From contig NZ_AP018827.1 in the NCBI RefSeq assembly GCF_003966695.1, positions 1,716,501 through 1,780,500 on the forward strand: a stretch of DNA of 64,000 bases. Reading direction: 5' to 3'. Below, in pieces: positions 1-9,223 of the stretch (the stretch's first letter is position 1; every line of letters starts with the position of its first letter). Below the pieces are notes generated by a model. That model ran no database searches. It saw nothing but the letters and a program-made list of their open reading frames with translations, and was not told the origin of the DNA. Source of the stretch: Asticcacaulis excentricus. GTDB lineage: Bacteria > Pseudomonadota > Alphaproteobacteria > Caulobacterales > Caulobacteraceae. A program made the translations under genes and the position numbers.

Positions 1-64
1 GCCCACATGCCGAAGAAAGTAAGATACCCCACCACCACATCTCACCGCCTTCGGCGGCTCGTGC

Positions 65-96
65 GGTCCCCCTCCCCACCAGAGGTGGGGAGGTAT
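65..96. repeat. CCTCCCC palindromic repeat, copy 1
   Basis: The core at 71-93 is CCTCCCCACC-AGA-GGTGGGGAGG, a perfect 10-bp stem. Upstream bases (GGTCCC and a CCACCACC run near 30) and downstream bases (TATAAAA) match other copies at 3741-3886 and 57756-57784. The two bases next to the loop differ between copies but always stay paired, which suggests selection for the hairpin. It is a REP-like element lying downstream of acnA. Confidence 0.8.
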
Positions 97-145
97 AAAA
101 AGACAAAGAACCCCGCCGGTGACGACGGAGCTCCTCAATCGGGGT

Positions 146-165
146 GCAGGGGGCAAGCCCCCTGC
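146..165 (-). terminator. hairpin downstream of acnA
   Basis: GCAGGGGGC-AA-GCCCCCTGC is a perfect 9-bp stem beginning 15 bases past the acnA stop codon. There is no clear U-run on the minus strand, so intrinsic termination is plausible but not certain; it may act as a 3'-end stabilising hairpin. Confidence 0.45.
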
Positions 166-179
166 CTGCTTTACCAAAC

Positions 180-2858
180 CTAGCCGCGGGCCAGATTGCG
201 CAGCACGTAGGGCATGACGCCGCCGTTTTTGAAATATTCAAGCTCGGTCGGGGTGTCGATGCGGCAGCGGACCGGGAAACGGGCCACCTTGCCGTCCGAG
301 GCGCGGAACAGCTCAACGATCAGTTCCTGACGCGGCTGGACGTTTTCGAGGCCGCGAATGGTGACGATTTCCTCACCCGTCAGGCCCAGCTTTTGCCAGC
401 CGTCGATCTTGAACTGCAAGGGCAGGACGCCCATGCCGACCAGGTTGGAGCGGTGGATGCGCTCGAACGATTCGGCGATGACGGCGCGCACGCCCTGAAG
501 CTTGGTGCCCTTGGCCGCCCAGTCGCGCGAGGAACCGGTGCCGTATTCCTTACCCGCGAAGATGACCATGCTGCGGCCTTCGGCCTTGTAGCGCATGGCG
601 GCATCATAGATGGCCATGACGTCGCCCGACGGGAAGTGCTTGGTCACCCCGCCTTCGATGTCCGGCGTGATCTTGTTGCGGATGCGGATATTGGCGAAGG
701 TGCCGCGCATCATGACTTCGTGGTGGCCGCGACGCGCGCCGTAGGAGTTGAACTCCGATACCGGCACGTCGTGGTTGGTCAGCCACTGACCGGCGGGCGA
801 GGTCTTCTTGATCGAACCGGCCGGCGAAATGTGGTCGGTGGTGATCGAGTCGCCGAAGATGCCGAGCACGCGGGCTTCGACGATGTCGGTGACCTTTTCC
901 GGCGTCATGGTCATGCCCTCGAAATAGGGCGGGTTGGCGACGTAGGTCGAGGTGGCGTCCCACTGATAGGTCTGACCGCCCGAAACGGAGATGGCCTGCC
1001 AGTGTTCATCGCCCTTGAAGACGTCGGCATAGCGGGCGCTGAACTTGTCATGGGTGACGTTGGCGCGCTGAATCTCGGCGATCTCGGCATTGGTGGGCCA
1101 GATGTCCTTGAGATAGACCGGCTCACCGTTGCTGCCGGTGCCCAGCGGATCGGTCGTCAGATTGACGTTCAGCGACCCGGCCAGCGCGTAAGCCACGACC
1201 AGCGGCGGCGAGGCCAGATAGTTGGCGCGCACGTCGGGGTTCACGCGGCCTTCGAAATTGCGGTTGCCCGACAGGACCGAGCAGGCGACGAGATCGGCTT
1301 CGTTGATGGCTGCCGAAATGGCTTCGGGCAGCGGGCCGGAATTGCCGATGCAGGTGGTGCAGCCATAGCCGGTCAGGTTGAAGCCCAGGGCATCGAGATC
1401 GGCGGTCAGGCCTGCGGCATTGAGGTAATCCGTGACGACCTGAGAACCGGGGGCCAGCGAGGTCTTAACCCACGGCTTGACGCTGAGGCCCAGTGCCTTG
1501 GCCTTACGCGCCACCAGACCGGCGGCGATCAGCACCGACGGGTTGGAGGTGTTGGTGCACGAGGTGATGGCGGCAATGACCACATCGCCGTGCTTGACGC
1601 TGTAGTCGGTGCCGGCGACGGCGGCCGAGCGGGTTTCGTCGCCCGCCTTGTTGAACTCACCGCTCAGGGCCTTGGCAAATTCCGATGCCGCGTCGGTCAG
1701 CAGCACGCGGTCCTGCGGACGCTTGGGACCGGCCAAAGACGGCAGCACGCCACCGAGGTCAAGCTCCAGCGTATCGGTGAAGACCGGATCGTTTTCCGGA
1801 TCGAGCCACAGGCCTTGCTGTTTGGCATAGGCTTCGACCAGGGCGACGCGGGCAGGCCCACGGTTGGTGGCCGTCAGGTAGTCGATGGTGGCCTGCGACA
1901 CCGGGAAGAAGCCGCAGGTGGCGCCATATTCCGGGGCCATATTGGCAATGGTCGCCTGATCTTCGAGCGACAGGGTGGTCAGGCCTTCGCCGAAATATTC
2001 GACGAACTTACCCACCACGCCCTTTTTGCGCAGCATCTGGGTGATGGTCAGGACGAGGTCGGTGGCGGTGGCCCCTTCCGGCAGCTTGCCGGTCAGCTTG
2101 AAGCCGATCACTTCGGGGATCAGCATGGGGATGGGCTGGCCCAGCATGGCGGCTTCGGCCTCGATGCCGCCGACGCCCCAGCCAAGCACGCTCAGGCCGT
2201 TGACCATGGTGGTGTGGGAATCGGTGCCGACCACCGTGTCCGGATAGGCGACGTCGCCGCCCGCCGCGACGCTGGTCCACACGGTCTGTGCCAGATATTC
2301 CAGATTGACCTGATGGCAGATGCCGGTGCCCGGCGGCACGACGCGGAAATTGTTGAAGGCGGACGAGCCCCAGCGCAGGAAGTTATAGCGCTCCATATTG
2401 CGCTCGTATTCGCGGTCCACATTCTTTTTGGCCGCATCCGCCGTGCCGAAATAATCGACCATGACCGAGTGGTCGATGACGAGGTCCACCGGGTTGAGCG
2501 GATTGATCTTGGCCGGATCGGCGCCCAGCTTGACCATGGCGTCGCGCATGGCCGCCAGATCAACCACCGCCGGAACGCCGGTAAAGTCCTGCATCAGGAC
2601 GCGCGCCGGGCGGAAGGCGATTTCGTGTTCGACCGAGCCCTTATTGTCGATCCAGTTGGCCAGCGCCTGAATATCGGCCTTGGTCACCGACACGCCGTCT
2701 TCGTTGCGCAGCAGGTTTTCCAGCAGCACCTTCAGCGAGGCCGGCAGCCGCGAGATGTTGGGCAGGCCGTTGGCTTCGGCGGCCTTCAGGTCAAAATAGG
2801 TGTAGGTGTGGTCGCCGATGGTGAGTTCGGCCTTAGAAATAAAGCTGTCGAGGGACAT
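180..2858 (-). CDS. acnA: Aconitate hydratase A (aconitase)
   Basis: Converts citrate to isocitrate through cis-aconitate in the TCA cycle, in the cytoplasm. The 892-aa product matches the usual AcnA length (about 890). The three [4Fe-4S] ligands are visible as C434 (SCTNTS) and C500/C503 (CTTC), spaced as in E. coli AcnA. The C-terminal swivel domain has the family motif [16 protein letters not shown] chose the ATG at 2858 (MSLDSFIS) because it follows an AAGGAA ribosome-binding site; a 47-residue extension upstream is Arg/Pro rich and unlike the family. It is divergent from ccmA, an arrangement I recall from Caulobacter relatives. Confidence 0.97.
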   Translation of the reverse strand: MSLDSFISKAELTIGDHTYTYFDLKAAEANGLPNISRLPASLKVLLENLLRNEDGVSVTKADIQALANWIDNKGSVEHEIAFRPARVLMQDFTGVPAVVDLAAMRDAMVKLGADPAKINPLNPVDLVIDHSVMVDYFGTADAAKKNVDREYERNMERYNFLRWGSSAFNNFRVVPPGTGICHQVNLEYLAQTVWTSVAAGGDVAYPDTVVGTDSHTTMVNGLSVLGWGVGGIEAEAAMLGQPIPMLIPEVIGFKLTGKLPEGATATDLVLTITQMLRKKGVVGKFVEYFGEGLTTLSLEDQATIANMAPEYGATCGFFPVSQATIDYLTATNRGPARVALVEAYAKQQGLWLDPENDPVFTDTLELDLGGVLPSLAGPKRPQDRVLLTDAASEFAKALSGEFNKAGDETRSAAVAGTDYSVKHGDVVIAAITSCTNTSNPSVLIAAGLVARKAKALGLSVKPWVKTSLAPGSQVVTDYLNAAGLTADLDALGFNLTGYGCTTCIGNSGPLPEAISAAINEADLVACSVLSGNRNFEGRVNPDVRANYLASPPLVVAYALAGSLNVNLTTDPLGTGSNGEPVYLKDIWPTNAEIAEIQRANVTHDKFSARYADVFKGDEHWQAISVSGGQTYQWDATSTYVANPPYFEGMTMTPEKVTDIVEARVLGIFGDSITTDHISPAGSIKKTSPAGQWLTNHDVPVSEFNSYGARRGHHEVMMRGTFANIRIRNKITPDIEGGVTKHFPSGDVMAIYDAAMRYKAEGRSMVIFAGKEYGTGSSRDWAAKGTKLQGVRAVIAESFERIHRSNLVGMGVLPLQFKIDGWQKLGLTGEEIVTIRGLENVQPRQELIVELFRASDGKVARFPVRCRIDTPTELEYFKNGGVMPYVLRNLARG

Positions 2859-3078
2859 GGTCGCTTTTCCTTCCGACCGCGTAAGGTGGGAACATCGCGG
2901 CCCCCAATGGGCCTGAAAACCGGCGTCGCGCGTTCCGCCCTGACGGACGCACAGGGTCCTGTCCGGGGTCGCACGGTTACCGGCCGATGGCGCGGTCAAT
3001 TGCCTTCTAAACCGCTTCCGGCTACTCGTCTATGAAGAAGCCCCCGCCGTGGGGAATTTGTTCGGAAGTTTTCGCCTG

Positions 3079-3708
3079 ATGGCCCTCTCTCTTGCGGTGG
3101 ACGCGCTGAGCCTGAAAAAAGGCTATCGTCACCTGATCCATGACCTGTCGTTTTCGGTGGCACCGGGGGAATGCGTCGCCCTGACCGGGGCCAATGGGGT
3201 GGGTAAGACGACGCTGCTGCGTACACTGGCCGGATTTATCCGGCCGGACGGCGGACATGTGCGCTATGTGGATGGCGTCGATCCGGAGGGGGCAATGGCG
3301 GCGCAGGCCCATTATCTTGGCCACGCCGAAGCCCTGTCGCCGGGGCGTCTGGCTGGAGCGGAACTGGACTTTCAGCGCGCCTTTCTGGGAGGCACGGCGG
3401 CGGGACAGGCCGAGGCGATCCGGCGGCTGAACCTGTCGCCCCTACTGGAGCTGGAAACACGGATGCTGTCGGCGGGACAGAAGCGGCGACTGTCCTGCGC
3501 GCGGCTGATCCTGGCCAAGCGCCCCGTCTGGCTGCTCGATGAGCCGATGTCGCCGCTCGATGCCGAACACCGGGCGAAGCTGGCCGAGCTGATGCAGGCG
3601 CACCTGAGCGCGGGCGGGCTGATTGTTTGCGCCGTGCACGATCCGCTGCCGTTTGAGGTGCGCGAACTGCGACTGACAGCACCGGCGATGGAGGCGGTCT
3701 ATGGGTGA
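3079..3708 (+). CDS. ccmA: Heme exporter ATP-binding subunit CcmA
   Basis: ATPase of the CcmABCD complex, which releases holo-CcmE and so drives heme delivery to periplasmic apocytochromes c. The product is about 209 aa, normal for CcmA. Visible motifs are Walker A GANGVGKTT, signature LSAGQKRRLS and Walker B WLLDEPMSPLD. I prefer the ATG at 3079 (MALSLAVD) over an in-frame GTG at 3049. First gene of a ccmA-B-C-D-dsbE run, although a palindromic repeat of about 150 bp separates it from ccmB. ccmE, ccmF and ccmH are not in the window. Confidence 0.95.
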   Translation: MALSLAVDALSLKKGYRHLIHDLSFSVAPGECVALTGANGVGKTTLLRTLAGFIRPDGGHVRYVDGVDPEGAMAAQAHYLGHAEALSPGRLAGAELDFQRAFLGGTAAGQAEAIRRLNLSPLLELETRMLSAGQKRRLSCARLILAKRPVWLLDEPMSPLDAEHRAKLAELMQAHLSAGGLIVCAVHDPLPFEVRELRLTAPAMEAVYG

Positions 3709-3740
3709 GTTAAAGGTGCGTAGACTGGTACAGTTAAAGC

Positions 3741-3886
3741 CCCCACCACCACTCGCTACGCTCATGGTCCCCCTCCCCAGCAAGCTGGGGAGGTATGACA
3801 GAAGCAGAATATCTTGTACCTCCCCAGCTTGCTGGGGAGGGGGACCGCACGAGATGACCGCAGGTCAGCGAGATGCGGTGGTGGGG
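3741..3886. repeat. Nested inverted pair of CCTCCCC palindromes between ccmA and ccmB
   Basis: Two head-to-head repeat units form a perfect 30-bp inverted repeat (3766-3795 and 3817-3846). Each arm contains its own small palindrome, CCTCCCCAGC-NN-GCTGGGGAGG. The outer ends CCCCACCACC (3741) and GGTGGTGGGG (3877-3886) also pair. It fills nearly the whole ccmA-ccmB gap and would form a large cruciform or RNA hairpin inside the operon. Related single copies are at 65-96 and 57756-57784. Confidence 0.9.
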
Positions 3887-3894
3887 GGCCTTAA

Positions 3895-4569
3895 ATGACA
3901 ACGCCCTCTCCTTCTCTTGCCCTGTTGAAGCGCGATCTGGGCCTGTCTCTGGCACGCGGTGGCGGACCCGTGCTGGCCGCCGGGTTCTACCTGACTCTGA
4001 TGGCCATGGTGCCGCTCAGCCTAGGCCCGGAGGCGCAAACCCTGTCGAAGATCGCGCCCGGCCTGACCTGGCTGTGTCTGGCGCTGGCCTCACTTTTGTC
4101 GCTGGAACGGCTGTTTGAGCGCGATTACGAAGACGGGGTGTTCGACCTGTTGCGCACCGGGCCACTGGCGCTCGAATGGGTAGCCTTTCTCAAATGTCTG
4201 GCGCAGTGGCTGGGCACCGGCCTGATCCTGTCACTGATGACGCCGGTGGTGATGATCCTGCTGGGCGCGCCCGTGGGCCTGGCTGGTTGGGCGCTGGTGG
4301 CGGCCCTGATCGGCTCGTTCAGCTTTGCCCTGATCGGCGGGGCAGGGGCGTCTCTGACTCTGGGGTCGCGCAAGGGCGGGGTGCTGATCGCCCTGCTGGT
4401 CCTGCCCTTCTATGTGCCGCCGGTCATTTTCGGTGCGGGCCTGATGCAGGCCTTCGTCACCGGCGCGCCCGTGTTTCAGGCGCTTAGCCTTCTCTGCGCC
4501 TACGGTCTGTTTGCGCTGGCGCTGGGCCCCATCGCCATGGGCGCTGCGCTGCGCAGTGCGTTAAATTGA
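3895..4569 (+). CDS. ccmB: Heme exporter membrane subunit CcmB
   Basis: Inner-membrane permease-like partner of CcmA in cytochrome c maturation. The 224-aa length and about six hydrophobic segments fit CcmB. The N-terminal stretch SLALLKRDLGLSL and the RDYEDGVFDLL region after the second segment are family-typical. The start follows immediately on the palindromic repeat, so the native ribosome-binding region may have been rebuilt by the insertion. Confidence 0.93.
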   Translation: MTTPSPSLALLKRDLGLSLARGGGPVLAAGFYLTLMAMVPLSLGPEAQTLSKIAPGLTWLCLALASLLSLERLFERDYEDGVFDLLRTGPLALEWVAFLKCLAQWLGTGLILSLMTPVVMILLGAPVGLAGWALVAALIGSFSFALIGGAGASLTLGSRKGGVLIALLVLPFYVPPVIFGAGLMQAFVTGAPVFQALSLLCAYGLFALALGPIAMGAALRSALN

Positions 4570-4611
4570 CAGACTTGTCGCTCTTCGTGAAACCGCCTAT
4601 GTGAGACACCC

Positions 4612-5346
4612 ATGATCATAAGCTGGCTGGCCAATCCGGACCGTTTCTCGAAGGTGTTTGCCCCCGTGCGCCCGTGGGTGGCGGGGCTGAGCCTCGTGCT
4701 GTTTGCGTGGGGGCTTTACCTCTGCTTCGTCTCGCCCGAAGACTATCAGCAGGGCGACACGGTGCGCATCATGTATATCCACGTCCCGGCGGCGTGGATG
4801 GCGCTGTTTACCTATCTTGTCATGGGCGTGGCCAGCTTCTTCGGCCTGATCTTCCGTCACGCCCTGGCCGATGCCGCTGCCAAGGCCGCCGCCCCCATAG
4901 GCGCAGTGTTCACGGCTCTGGCCCTGATCACCGGCTCCTTGTGGGGCAAACCCATGTGGGGCACGTGGTGGGAATGGGACGGGCGCATGACTTCGGTGCT
5001 GGTGCTGTTCCTCTTCTATATCGGCTATATCGCCCTGCACGCCTCGATCGAAGACGAACAGCGGGCGGCCAAATCGACGGCCATTCTGGCGCTGATTGGC
5101 CTGATCAACCTGCCCATCATCAAGTTTTCGGTCGATTGGTGGAACACTCTGCATCAGGGGGCTTCGGTTTTCCGCGCGGATGGCCCCACCGTCGCCCCGT
5201 CCATGCTGTGGCCGCTGCTGGTGATGGCACTGGCCTATAAGGCGCTGTTCGTGTGGCTGTGGCTGATCCGCATCGACACGGAAATCCTGAGCCGCAAATA
5301 TAACGGGCTGCGGGCGCGTCTCGGCTTCCGCGAAGGAGGGGTGTAA
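4612..5346 (+). CDS. ccmC: Heme lyase/exporter subunit CcmC
   Basis: Inner-membrane protein that presents heme to CcmE. The 244-aa product has six predicted membrane segments and the diagnostic tryptophan-rich periplasmic loop WGTWWEWDGRMTS, with likely heme-ligand histidines in the flanking loops (MYIHVP and NTLHQG). The last base of its TAA stop (5346) is the first base of the ccmD ATG, indicating translational coupling. Confidence 0.96.
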   Translation: MIISWLANPDRFSKVFAPVRPWVAGLSLVLFAWGLYLCFVSPEDYQQGDTVRIMYIHVPAAWMALFTYLVMGVASFFGLIFRHALADAAAKAAAPIGAVFTALALITGSLWGKPMWGTWWEWDGRMTSVLVLFLFYIGYIALHASIEDEQRAAKSTAILALIGLINLPIIKFSVDWWNTLHQGASVFRADGPTVAPSMLWPLLVMALAYKALFVWLWLIRIDTEILSRKYNGLRARLGFREGGV

Positions 5347-5522
5347 TGGATCTGGATATGGGCAAGTACGCCTTTTTCGTCTGGGGCAGCTATGGTGTGA
5401 CGGCGCTGGCCCTGCTCAGCCTCACCGTGCTGAGCGTGCGCGCGCATCGTGACCGCGCGGCGAAGCTCAAGGCGCTGCAAGAGACTCTGGCGGCTGAAAA
5501 GGCGCAAAAGGAGGACGCATGA
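5346..5522 (+). CDS. ccmD: Heme exporter protein CcmD (58 aa)
   Basis: Small single-span subunit of CcmABCD. The 58-aa product has one hydrophobic segment (about residues 10-30, with WGSYGVTALALLS) followed by a basic, helical tail (AHRDRAAKLKAL), the normal CcmD layout. It overlaps the ccmC stop by one base and the dsbE start by four (ATGA at 5519). The position between ccmC and dsbE makes the assignment firm in spite of its size. Confidence 0.93.
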   Translation: MDLDMGKYAFFVWGSYGVTALALLSLTVLSVRAHRDRAAKLKALQETLAAEKAQKEDA

Positions 5523-6058
5523 AGCGCCTTCTGCTGGCCGCGCCTCTGGTCCTGCTTGTAGGGCTTGCGGCCATACTCGGCTGGTACAATTTCCATAAAA
5601 AGACCGACTACGCCCCGGCGGAGCTGGTCGGCAAGCCGCTGCCGGCGCGCCTACTGACCGATCTGCACGACGGGTCGCTGGCCTCCTTGCCGGCGATCGC
5701 GCGGGCGTCGGGCAAGCCGGTACTGGTCAATGTCTTCGCCTCGTGGTGCACGCCGTGTCTGGCCGAGCACCCCTATCTGATGGACCTGAAGGCCAAGGGC
5801 GTCATCATTATCGGCATCGACCACAAAGACACCCCGATCAATGGGCTGAGCTTTATCGAAAAGCACGGCAACCCCTACGCGCGCATACTGTCCGACGAAG
5901 ACGGGCAGATGGGGCTCGATCTGGGGATTTCAGGCGTGCCGGAGACCTTCATCGTCGGGGCGGACGGCGTGGTGATCGACAAGATCACCGGCCCCATCGT
6001 GCCGGAAACCGTGCCTGCGGTGTACAAGGCCGTCAGCGAAGGGACGACGCTGCCTTAA
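5519..6058 (+). CDS. ccmG: Periplasmic thiol:disulfide oxidoreductase DsbE/CcmG
   Basis: Membrane-anchored thioredoxin-like protein that keeps the CXXCH motif of apocytochrome c reduced for heme attachment. The 179-aa product has an N-terminal anchor (residues 4-22) and the redox motif WCTPC in NVFASWCTPC. The cis-proline loop is GVPETF, characteristic of DsbE. It ends the ccm run; the stop codon directly abuts the 129-bp hairpin element. Confidence 0.95.
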   Translation: MKRLLLAAPLVLLVGLAAILGWYNFHKKTDYAPAELVGKPLPARLLTDLHDGSLASLPAIARASGKPVLVNVFASWCTPCLAEHPYLMDLKAKGVIIIGIDHKDTPINGLSFIEKHGNPYARILSDEDGQMGLDLGISGVPETFIVGADGVVIDKITGPIVPETVPAVYKAVSEGTTLP

Positions 6059-6187
6059 TTATACCAACGGCCGAAGATGCTGACCGCATCCGGCCGTTGA
6101 AGACACGAGAATGTCTCATATGTGTCAGTGACATGAGAAATTCTCGAATGGAATACCAAGAGTCATTTTCAATGACCCTTGGTATTA
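6059..6187. repeat. 129-bp three-hairpin element, copy A
   Basis: Three consecutive hairpins: CAACGGCC/GGCCGTTG; CGAGAATGTCTCAT/ATGAGAAATTCTCG; and AATACCAAGAGTCATT/AATGACCCTTGGTATT. A second full copy at 63340-63468 has the same length and about 10 differences, one a compensatory pair (A-T here, C-G there). The element starts one base after the dsbE stop and its last three bases are the pheA stop codon on the minus strand, so it fills the whole convergent intergenic gap. Confidence 0.9.
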
Positions 6188-7039
6188 CACCCCCTGCGAG
6201 GCGCGGAAGGGGTCCATGGCATAGACGCCCAGCAACTCCACCTCTTCGGCGAAAAAGGCCAGTTCCTCAAAGGCCAGTTTTAGCAGGCGGTCGCTGGGGC
6301 GGCCTTCGACCTCAGCATAGAAGAAGGTCGAGGCAAAGATGCCGTCGCGGATATAGCTTTCCAGCCGGATCATATTGATCCCGTTGGTGGCAAAACCACC
6401 CAACGCCTTATACAGCGCCGCCGGGATGTTGCGCACACCGAAGACAAAGCTGGTCAGGACACGCTCGGCCTCTGCGGGGTCGGACACCTCGGCCTGCGCG
6501 CTGAGGACCAGAAAGCGCGTGGTGTTGTTGTGGGCGTCTTCCAGATTGCGACGCAGGATTTTCAGGCCATACAGTTCCGCCGCGATTTCCGGCGCGATGG
6601 CGGCGCGGTCACGCTCCTGCGTCTCGCTGAGGCGGCGGGCCGCACCGGCGGTATCGTGATAGATTTCCGGGCGGATCCCCAGGGCATTCAGCGAGTTGCG
6701 GCACTGCATCAGGGCCATGGTGTGCGAAAAGGCCACCTTGATATCCGACAGTTCGGCGTCCGGCGTCCCCATCAGGGTCATTTCGATGGGCAGGAAGCGC
6801 TCACCGATGATCTTCAGACCTGAATGCGGCAACAGGTGGTGCACGTCGGCCACCCGCCCGGCCAGCGCGTTTTCGACCGGAATCATGCCCAGAGCGCACT
6901 CGCCCGCCGCCACCGCCGCAAAAGCCGCCTCAAAGGACGGGAAAGCGGTCGGCGTATAGTCAGGGAACCAGCGGCGGCAGGCCTGATGGCTGAAGGCGCC
7001 GGGTTCGCCCTGATAGGCGATCTTTTGGGAAGCGGTCAT
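6185..7039 (-). CDS. pheA: Prephenate dehydratase
   Basis: Converts prephenate to phenylpyruvate in phenylalanine synthesis. The 284-aa monofunctional form has no chorismate mutase domain. It opens with the family pattern IAYQGEPGAFSHQA, carries the catalytic NNTTRF motif near residue 185, and ends with an ACT regulatory domain (FVFGVRNIPAALYKAL, then MIRLESYI), implying feedback by phenylalanine. The stop codon lies inside the 129-bp repeat. Confidence 0.96.
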   Translation of the reverse strand: MTASQKIAYQGEPGAFSHQACRRWFPDYTPTAFPSFEAAFAAVAAGECALGMIPVENALAGRVADVHHLLPHSGLKIIGERFLPIEMTLMGTPDAELSDIKVAFSHTMALMQCRNSLNALGIRPEIYHDTAGAARRLSETQERDRAAIAPEIAAELYGLKILRRNLEDAHNNTTRFLVLSAQAEVSDPAEAERVLTSFVFGVRNIPAALYKALGGFATNGINMIRLESYIRDGIFASTFFYAEVEGRPSDRLLKLAFEELAFFAEEVELLGVYAMDPFRASQGV

Positions 7040-7461
7040 GGCAGAGAGACCCTGAACAACAGAAAGCGCCGTCTGTGCCTGTCTTTCCGCCGTTTTTCAA
7101 GGGTTTCGGCGCAAAGCTCTATGCCTAAAGCGAAAGGTAGGTTTTGGAAATACAGGCGGTGAAACAAGAAATTAGAGCGAAATGTCCCCTCACCTCACAG
7201 TCATTTCTATCTAGCGCTGGAAATAGGGCGCGATTTGGCTTAGAGGCAAACAGGTGCGCAGGCGGCTTTCGCGGTTCTGCGACGATTTGACACAGAAGCC
7301 CTGAGGACGCTTTGCCGCGCGAAAGGCGGCTTGCGCAATGAGGCCTTTTCGTGTCAGAGAACAGAGATAAAGAGCCGCTACCCGGCATTGACCCCGAGGG
7401 GATCGTCCGGTCAAATAGGCGGCTGAACGCTGGGATATAGAGTCGGGACGTCAGAGGCGGC
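7040..7461. other. Intergenic region between divergent pheA and cytochrome c gene
   Basis: About 420 bases with no convincing gene on either strand. It must contain the promoters of pheA (-) and the cytochrome gene (+). Visible elements are TTAGAGCGAAATG near 7173, a short motif repeated in the hairpin at 53209-53253, and an inverted pair TTGACC (7389-7394)/GGTCAA (7410-7415), which could be an operator. Nothing else was recognised. Confidence 0.5.
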
Positions 7462-8166
7462 ATGAGCGGTAATCTTCAGTTTAACAAGATCATGGCGGCG
7501 GGCCTCACGGCGGCGCTGGTTATTGTTGTGGCGCGCGTGGGCGTCGATGCCCTTTACCACACAGAACCGCCAGCCAAACCGGGCTACGCCGTCGAAGTGG
7601 CCGAAGCCGAAGCGGGTGGTGGCGCGGCCGCTGTTGAGCTTGATCCGGATTGGGGCACGGTGTTGCCGACCGCCGATCTGGCCGCCGGTGAAAAGGCCTT
7701 CGGCAAGTGCGTCTCGTGCCACAATGTCGATCCGGCCAATGCCAATATGACCGGTCCGGGCCTGTGGGGCGTAGTGGGTCGCGCGACGGCCGGCCATGCG
7801 GGCTTTGCCTATTCCGACGGCATGAAGGCGCACGCCGCCGAAGCGCCGACCTGGACCTATGATGAGCTCTATCATTTCCTCGGCAACCCGGCGAAGTGGG
7901 TCAAGGGCACCAAGATGGGCTTTGCCGGTATCAAGAAGCCGGAAGAACGCATCGCCCTGATCGCCTACCTGCATTCCAAGGGTTCGACCGGCTATCCGAT
8001 CCCCGCCCCCGATCCCTCGCGTCAGCCGGGCGCTGCCCCGGCCGCAGCGGGTGCCGCTCCGGCCCAGCCCGCTGAGGCAGCGGCGGCACCGGCAACAGCG
8101 GCCAGCCCTGCCTCTGCAAAAGCGGCTCCGGCGGCATCGGCTGAGGCTCCGGCCGACGCACAATAA
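7462..8166 (+). CDS. Membrane-anchored class I cytochrome c
   Basis: Mono-heme c-type cytochrome, probably an electron shuttle between the bc1 complex and terminal oxidases. The 234-aa product has an uncleaved N-terminal anchor (about residues 9-28), a linker, a heme site CVSCH (C83, C86, H87) and a likely axial methionine M152 in TKMGFAG. The last 60 residues are an Ala/Pro-rich low-complexity tail of unknown use. It resembles the CycM/cytochrome c552 type. A strong terminator follows. Maturation would depend on the Ccm system nearby. Confidence 0.92.
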   Translation: MSGNLQFNKIMAAGLTAALVIVVARVGVDALYHTEPPAKPGYAVEVAEAEAGGGAAAVELDPDWGTVLPTADLAAGEKAFGKCVSCHNVDPANANMTGPGLWGVVGRATAGHAGFAYSDGMKAHAAEAPTWTYDELYHFLGNPAKWVKGTKMGFAGIKKPEERIALIAYLHSKGSTGYPIPAPDPSRQPGAAPAAAGAAPAQPAEAAAAPATAASPASAKAAPAASAEAPADAQ

Positions 8167-8178
8167 GCCAGACACAGA

Positions 8179-8206
8179 AAAACCCGCCGGAGACGGCGGG
8201 TTTTTT
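8179..8206 (+). terminator. Intrinsic terminator after cytochrome c gene
   Basis: AACCCGCCGG-AGA-CGGCGGGTT followed by a run of T. It ends 20 bases before the 3' end of the convergent NlpC/P60 gene. Confidence 0.9.
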
Positions 8207-8225
8207 GCATCGAAATCTCTGTTTC

Positions 8226-9080
8226 TTAAAGTCGGCGGAAGGCGATCGGTCGCCCGACCCCCGCCGCTTCGATACGGTCCACGGCCTCACGCAGCGGCTC
8301 GATGACCGTCTTCATGTGGTGGCCATTGGCGTGGATGATGTGGTCTTCGTCGCGCATAATGGCGACGTGGCCTTTCCAGAACACCAGATCGCCGCGATAG
8401 AGCCCTTTCAGGTCCGCGCCGATGTCCAGCGCTTCGCCCATATGCGACTGCATGTCCGAGTCGCGCGGGCAGGCCTGACCGACGGCGTAGAGCGCCTGCT
8501 GCACCAGACCAGAGCAATCAAGCCCTTCGCTTTCGCGGCCCCCCCACTGATAGGGGGCGTTGAGATAGGTTTCAGCGACGCTGACATAGTCGTGGTCGAA
8601 ATCCGTAAAATCCGACAGGTGGGCGCGGTAGATCCAGCCCAGATCATTGAGCTGCGCATAATTGCCATCCGTGCCGGTGACACTGACCAGCGCGTTGCGG
8701 CTGAGCGCACAGACGATCTGCGATTTCAGGTTCGGCTCCGAGAAGACGTAGCTGCGCAGGGTCGAAACATAATGGGTCGGCACGTACCAGTCGCGCGACA
8801 GGTCGGATTCGCGCACGTAACCGCAATAGCCGTCGCGCAGGGCCTGACCCCACACATAGTCGCGTGACCGTTCGATAACGCGGAAGCGCTCTCCGAACAG
8901 AACCTGATCCAATTGCTCGGCGCTGTCGCTGGGGGCGGCGCGGATAGCGCTGACCGGTGCGGCGCAGGCGAGGGTTTCGCCAACGACAAAGGTTTCGGCG
9001 CGCATCAGCCCCTGAAGGCGCTGATCGGCCTTGCCGTCCTTGAACGGCGTCATGCGCGGGTCGAAATCGTCGTGGGCCAT
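8226..9080 (-). CDS. NlpC/P60 family cell-wall endopeptidase
   Basis: Predicted cysteine peptidase cleaving peptidoglycan stem peptides. The N-terminal half (residues 30-160) resembles two bacterial SH3-type domains. The C-terminal NlpC/P60 domain has catalytic C189 (LDCSGLV), H238 (GHVAIM) and a third polar residue in HANGHH. No signal peptide is visible, so the site of action is unclear; a cytoplasmic murein-recycling role is possible. It lies about 140 bases downstream of the M17 aminopeptidase on the same strand, a pairing common in alphaproteobacteria and consistent with recycling. Confidence 0.9.
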   Translation of the reverse strand: MAHDDFDPRMTPFKDGKADQRLQGLMRAETFVVGETLACAAPVSAIRAAPSDSAEQLDQVLFGERFRVIERSRDYVWGQALRDGYCGYVRESDLSRDWYVPTHYVSTLRSYVFSEPNLKSQIVCALSRNALVSVTGTDGNYAQLNDLGWIYRAHLSDFTDFDHDYVSVAETYLNAPYQWGGRESEGLDCSGLVQQALYAVGQACPRDSDMQSHMGEALDIGADLKGLYRGDLVFWKGHVAIMRDEDHIIHANGHHMKTVIEPLREAVDRIEAAGVGRPIAFRRL

Positions 9081-9223
9081 TCTGCTGTCTCTAACTCACC
9101 ATCATGCCCTTTTCACCTGCTTAACCTTCGTAAAAAAGTCTTAACAGAGAAAGGCTTAGAGCAAGACCATAACGCAAAGATGCGAATGTGGAGTTAATGG
9201 CACGACCGTCAGGGCGCAGATTG

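Noticed and set aside
144-3035. Very long plus-strand reading frame (963 codons) opposite acnA
   Set aside because: It mirrors the acnA codon pattern in a high-GC gene, is rich in Gly, Arg, His and Asp without family motifs, and has no ribosome-binding site. It is a shadow frame.
7125-7463. Minus-strand frame of 112 codons in the pheA-cytochrome gap
   Set aside because: Composition is Ser/Pro/Arg rich with no recognisable motif, and it covers the region where the cytochrome promoter should be. Treated as non-coding.
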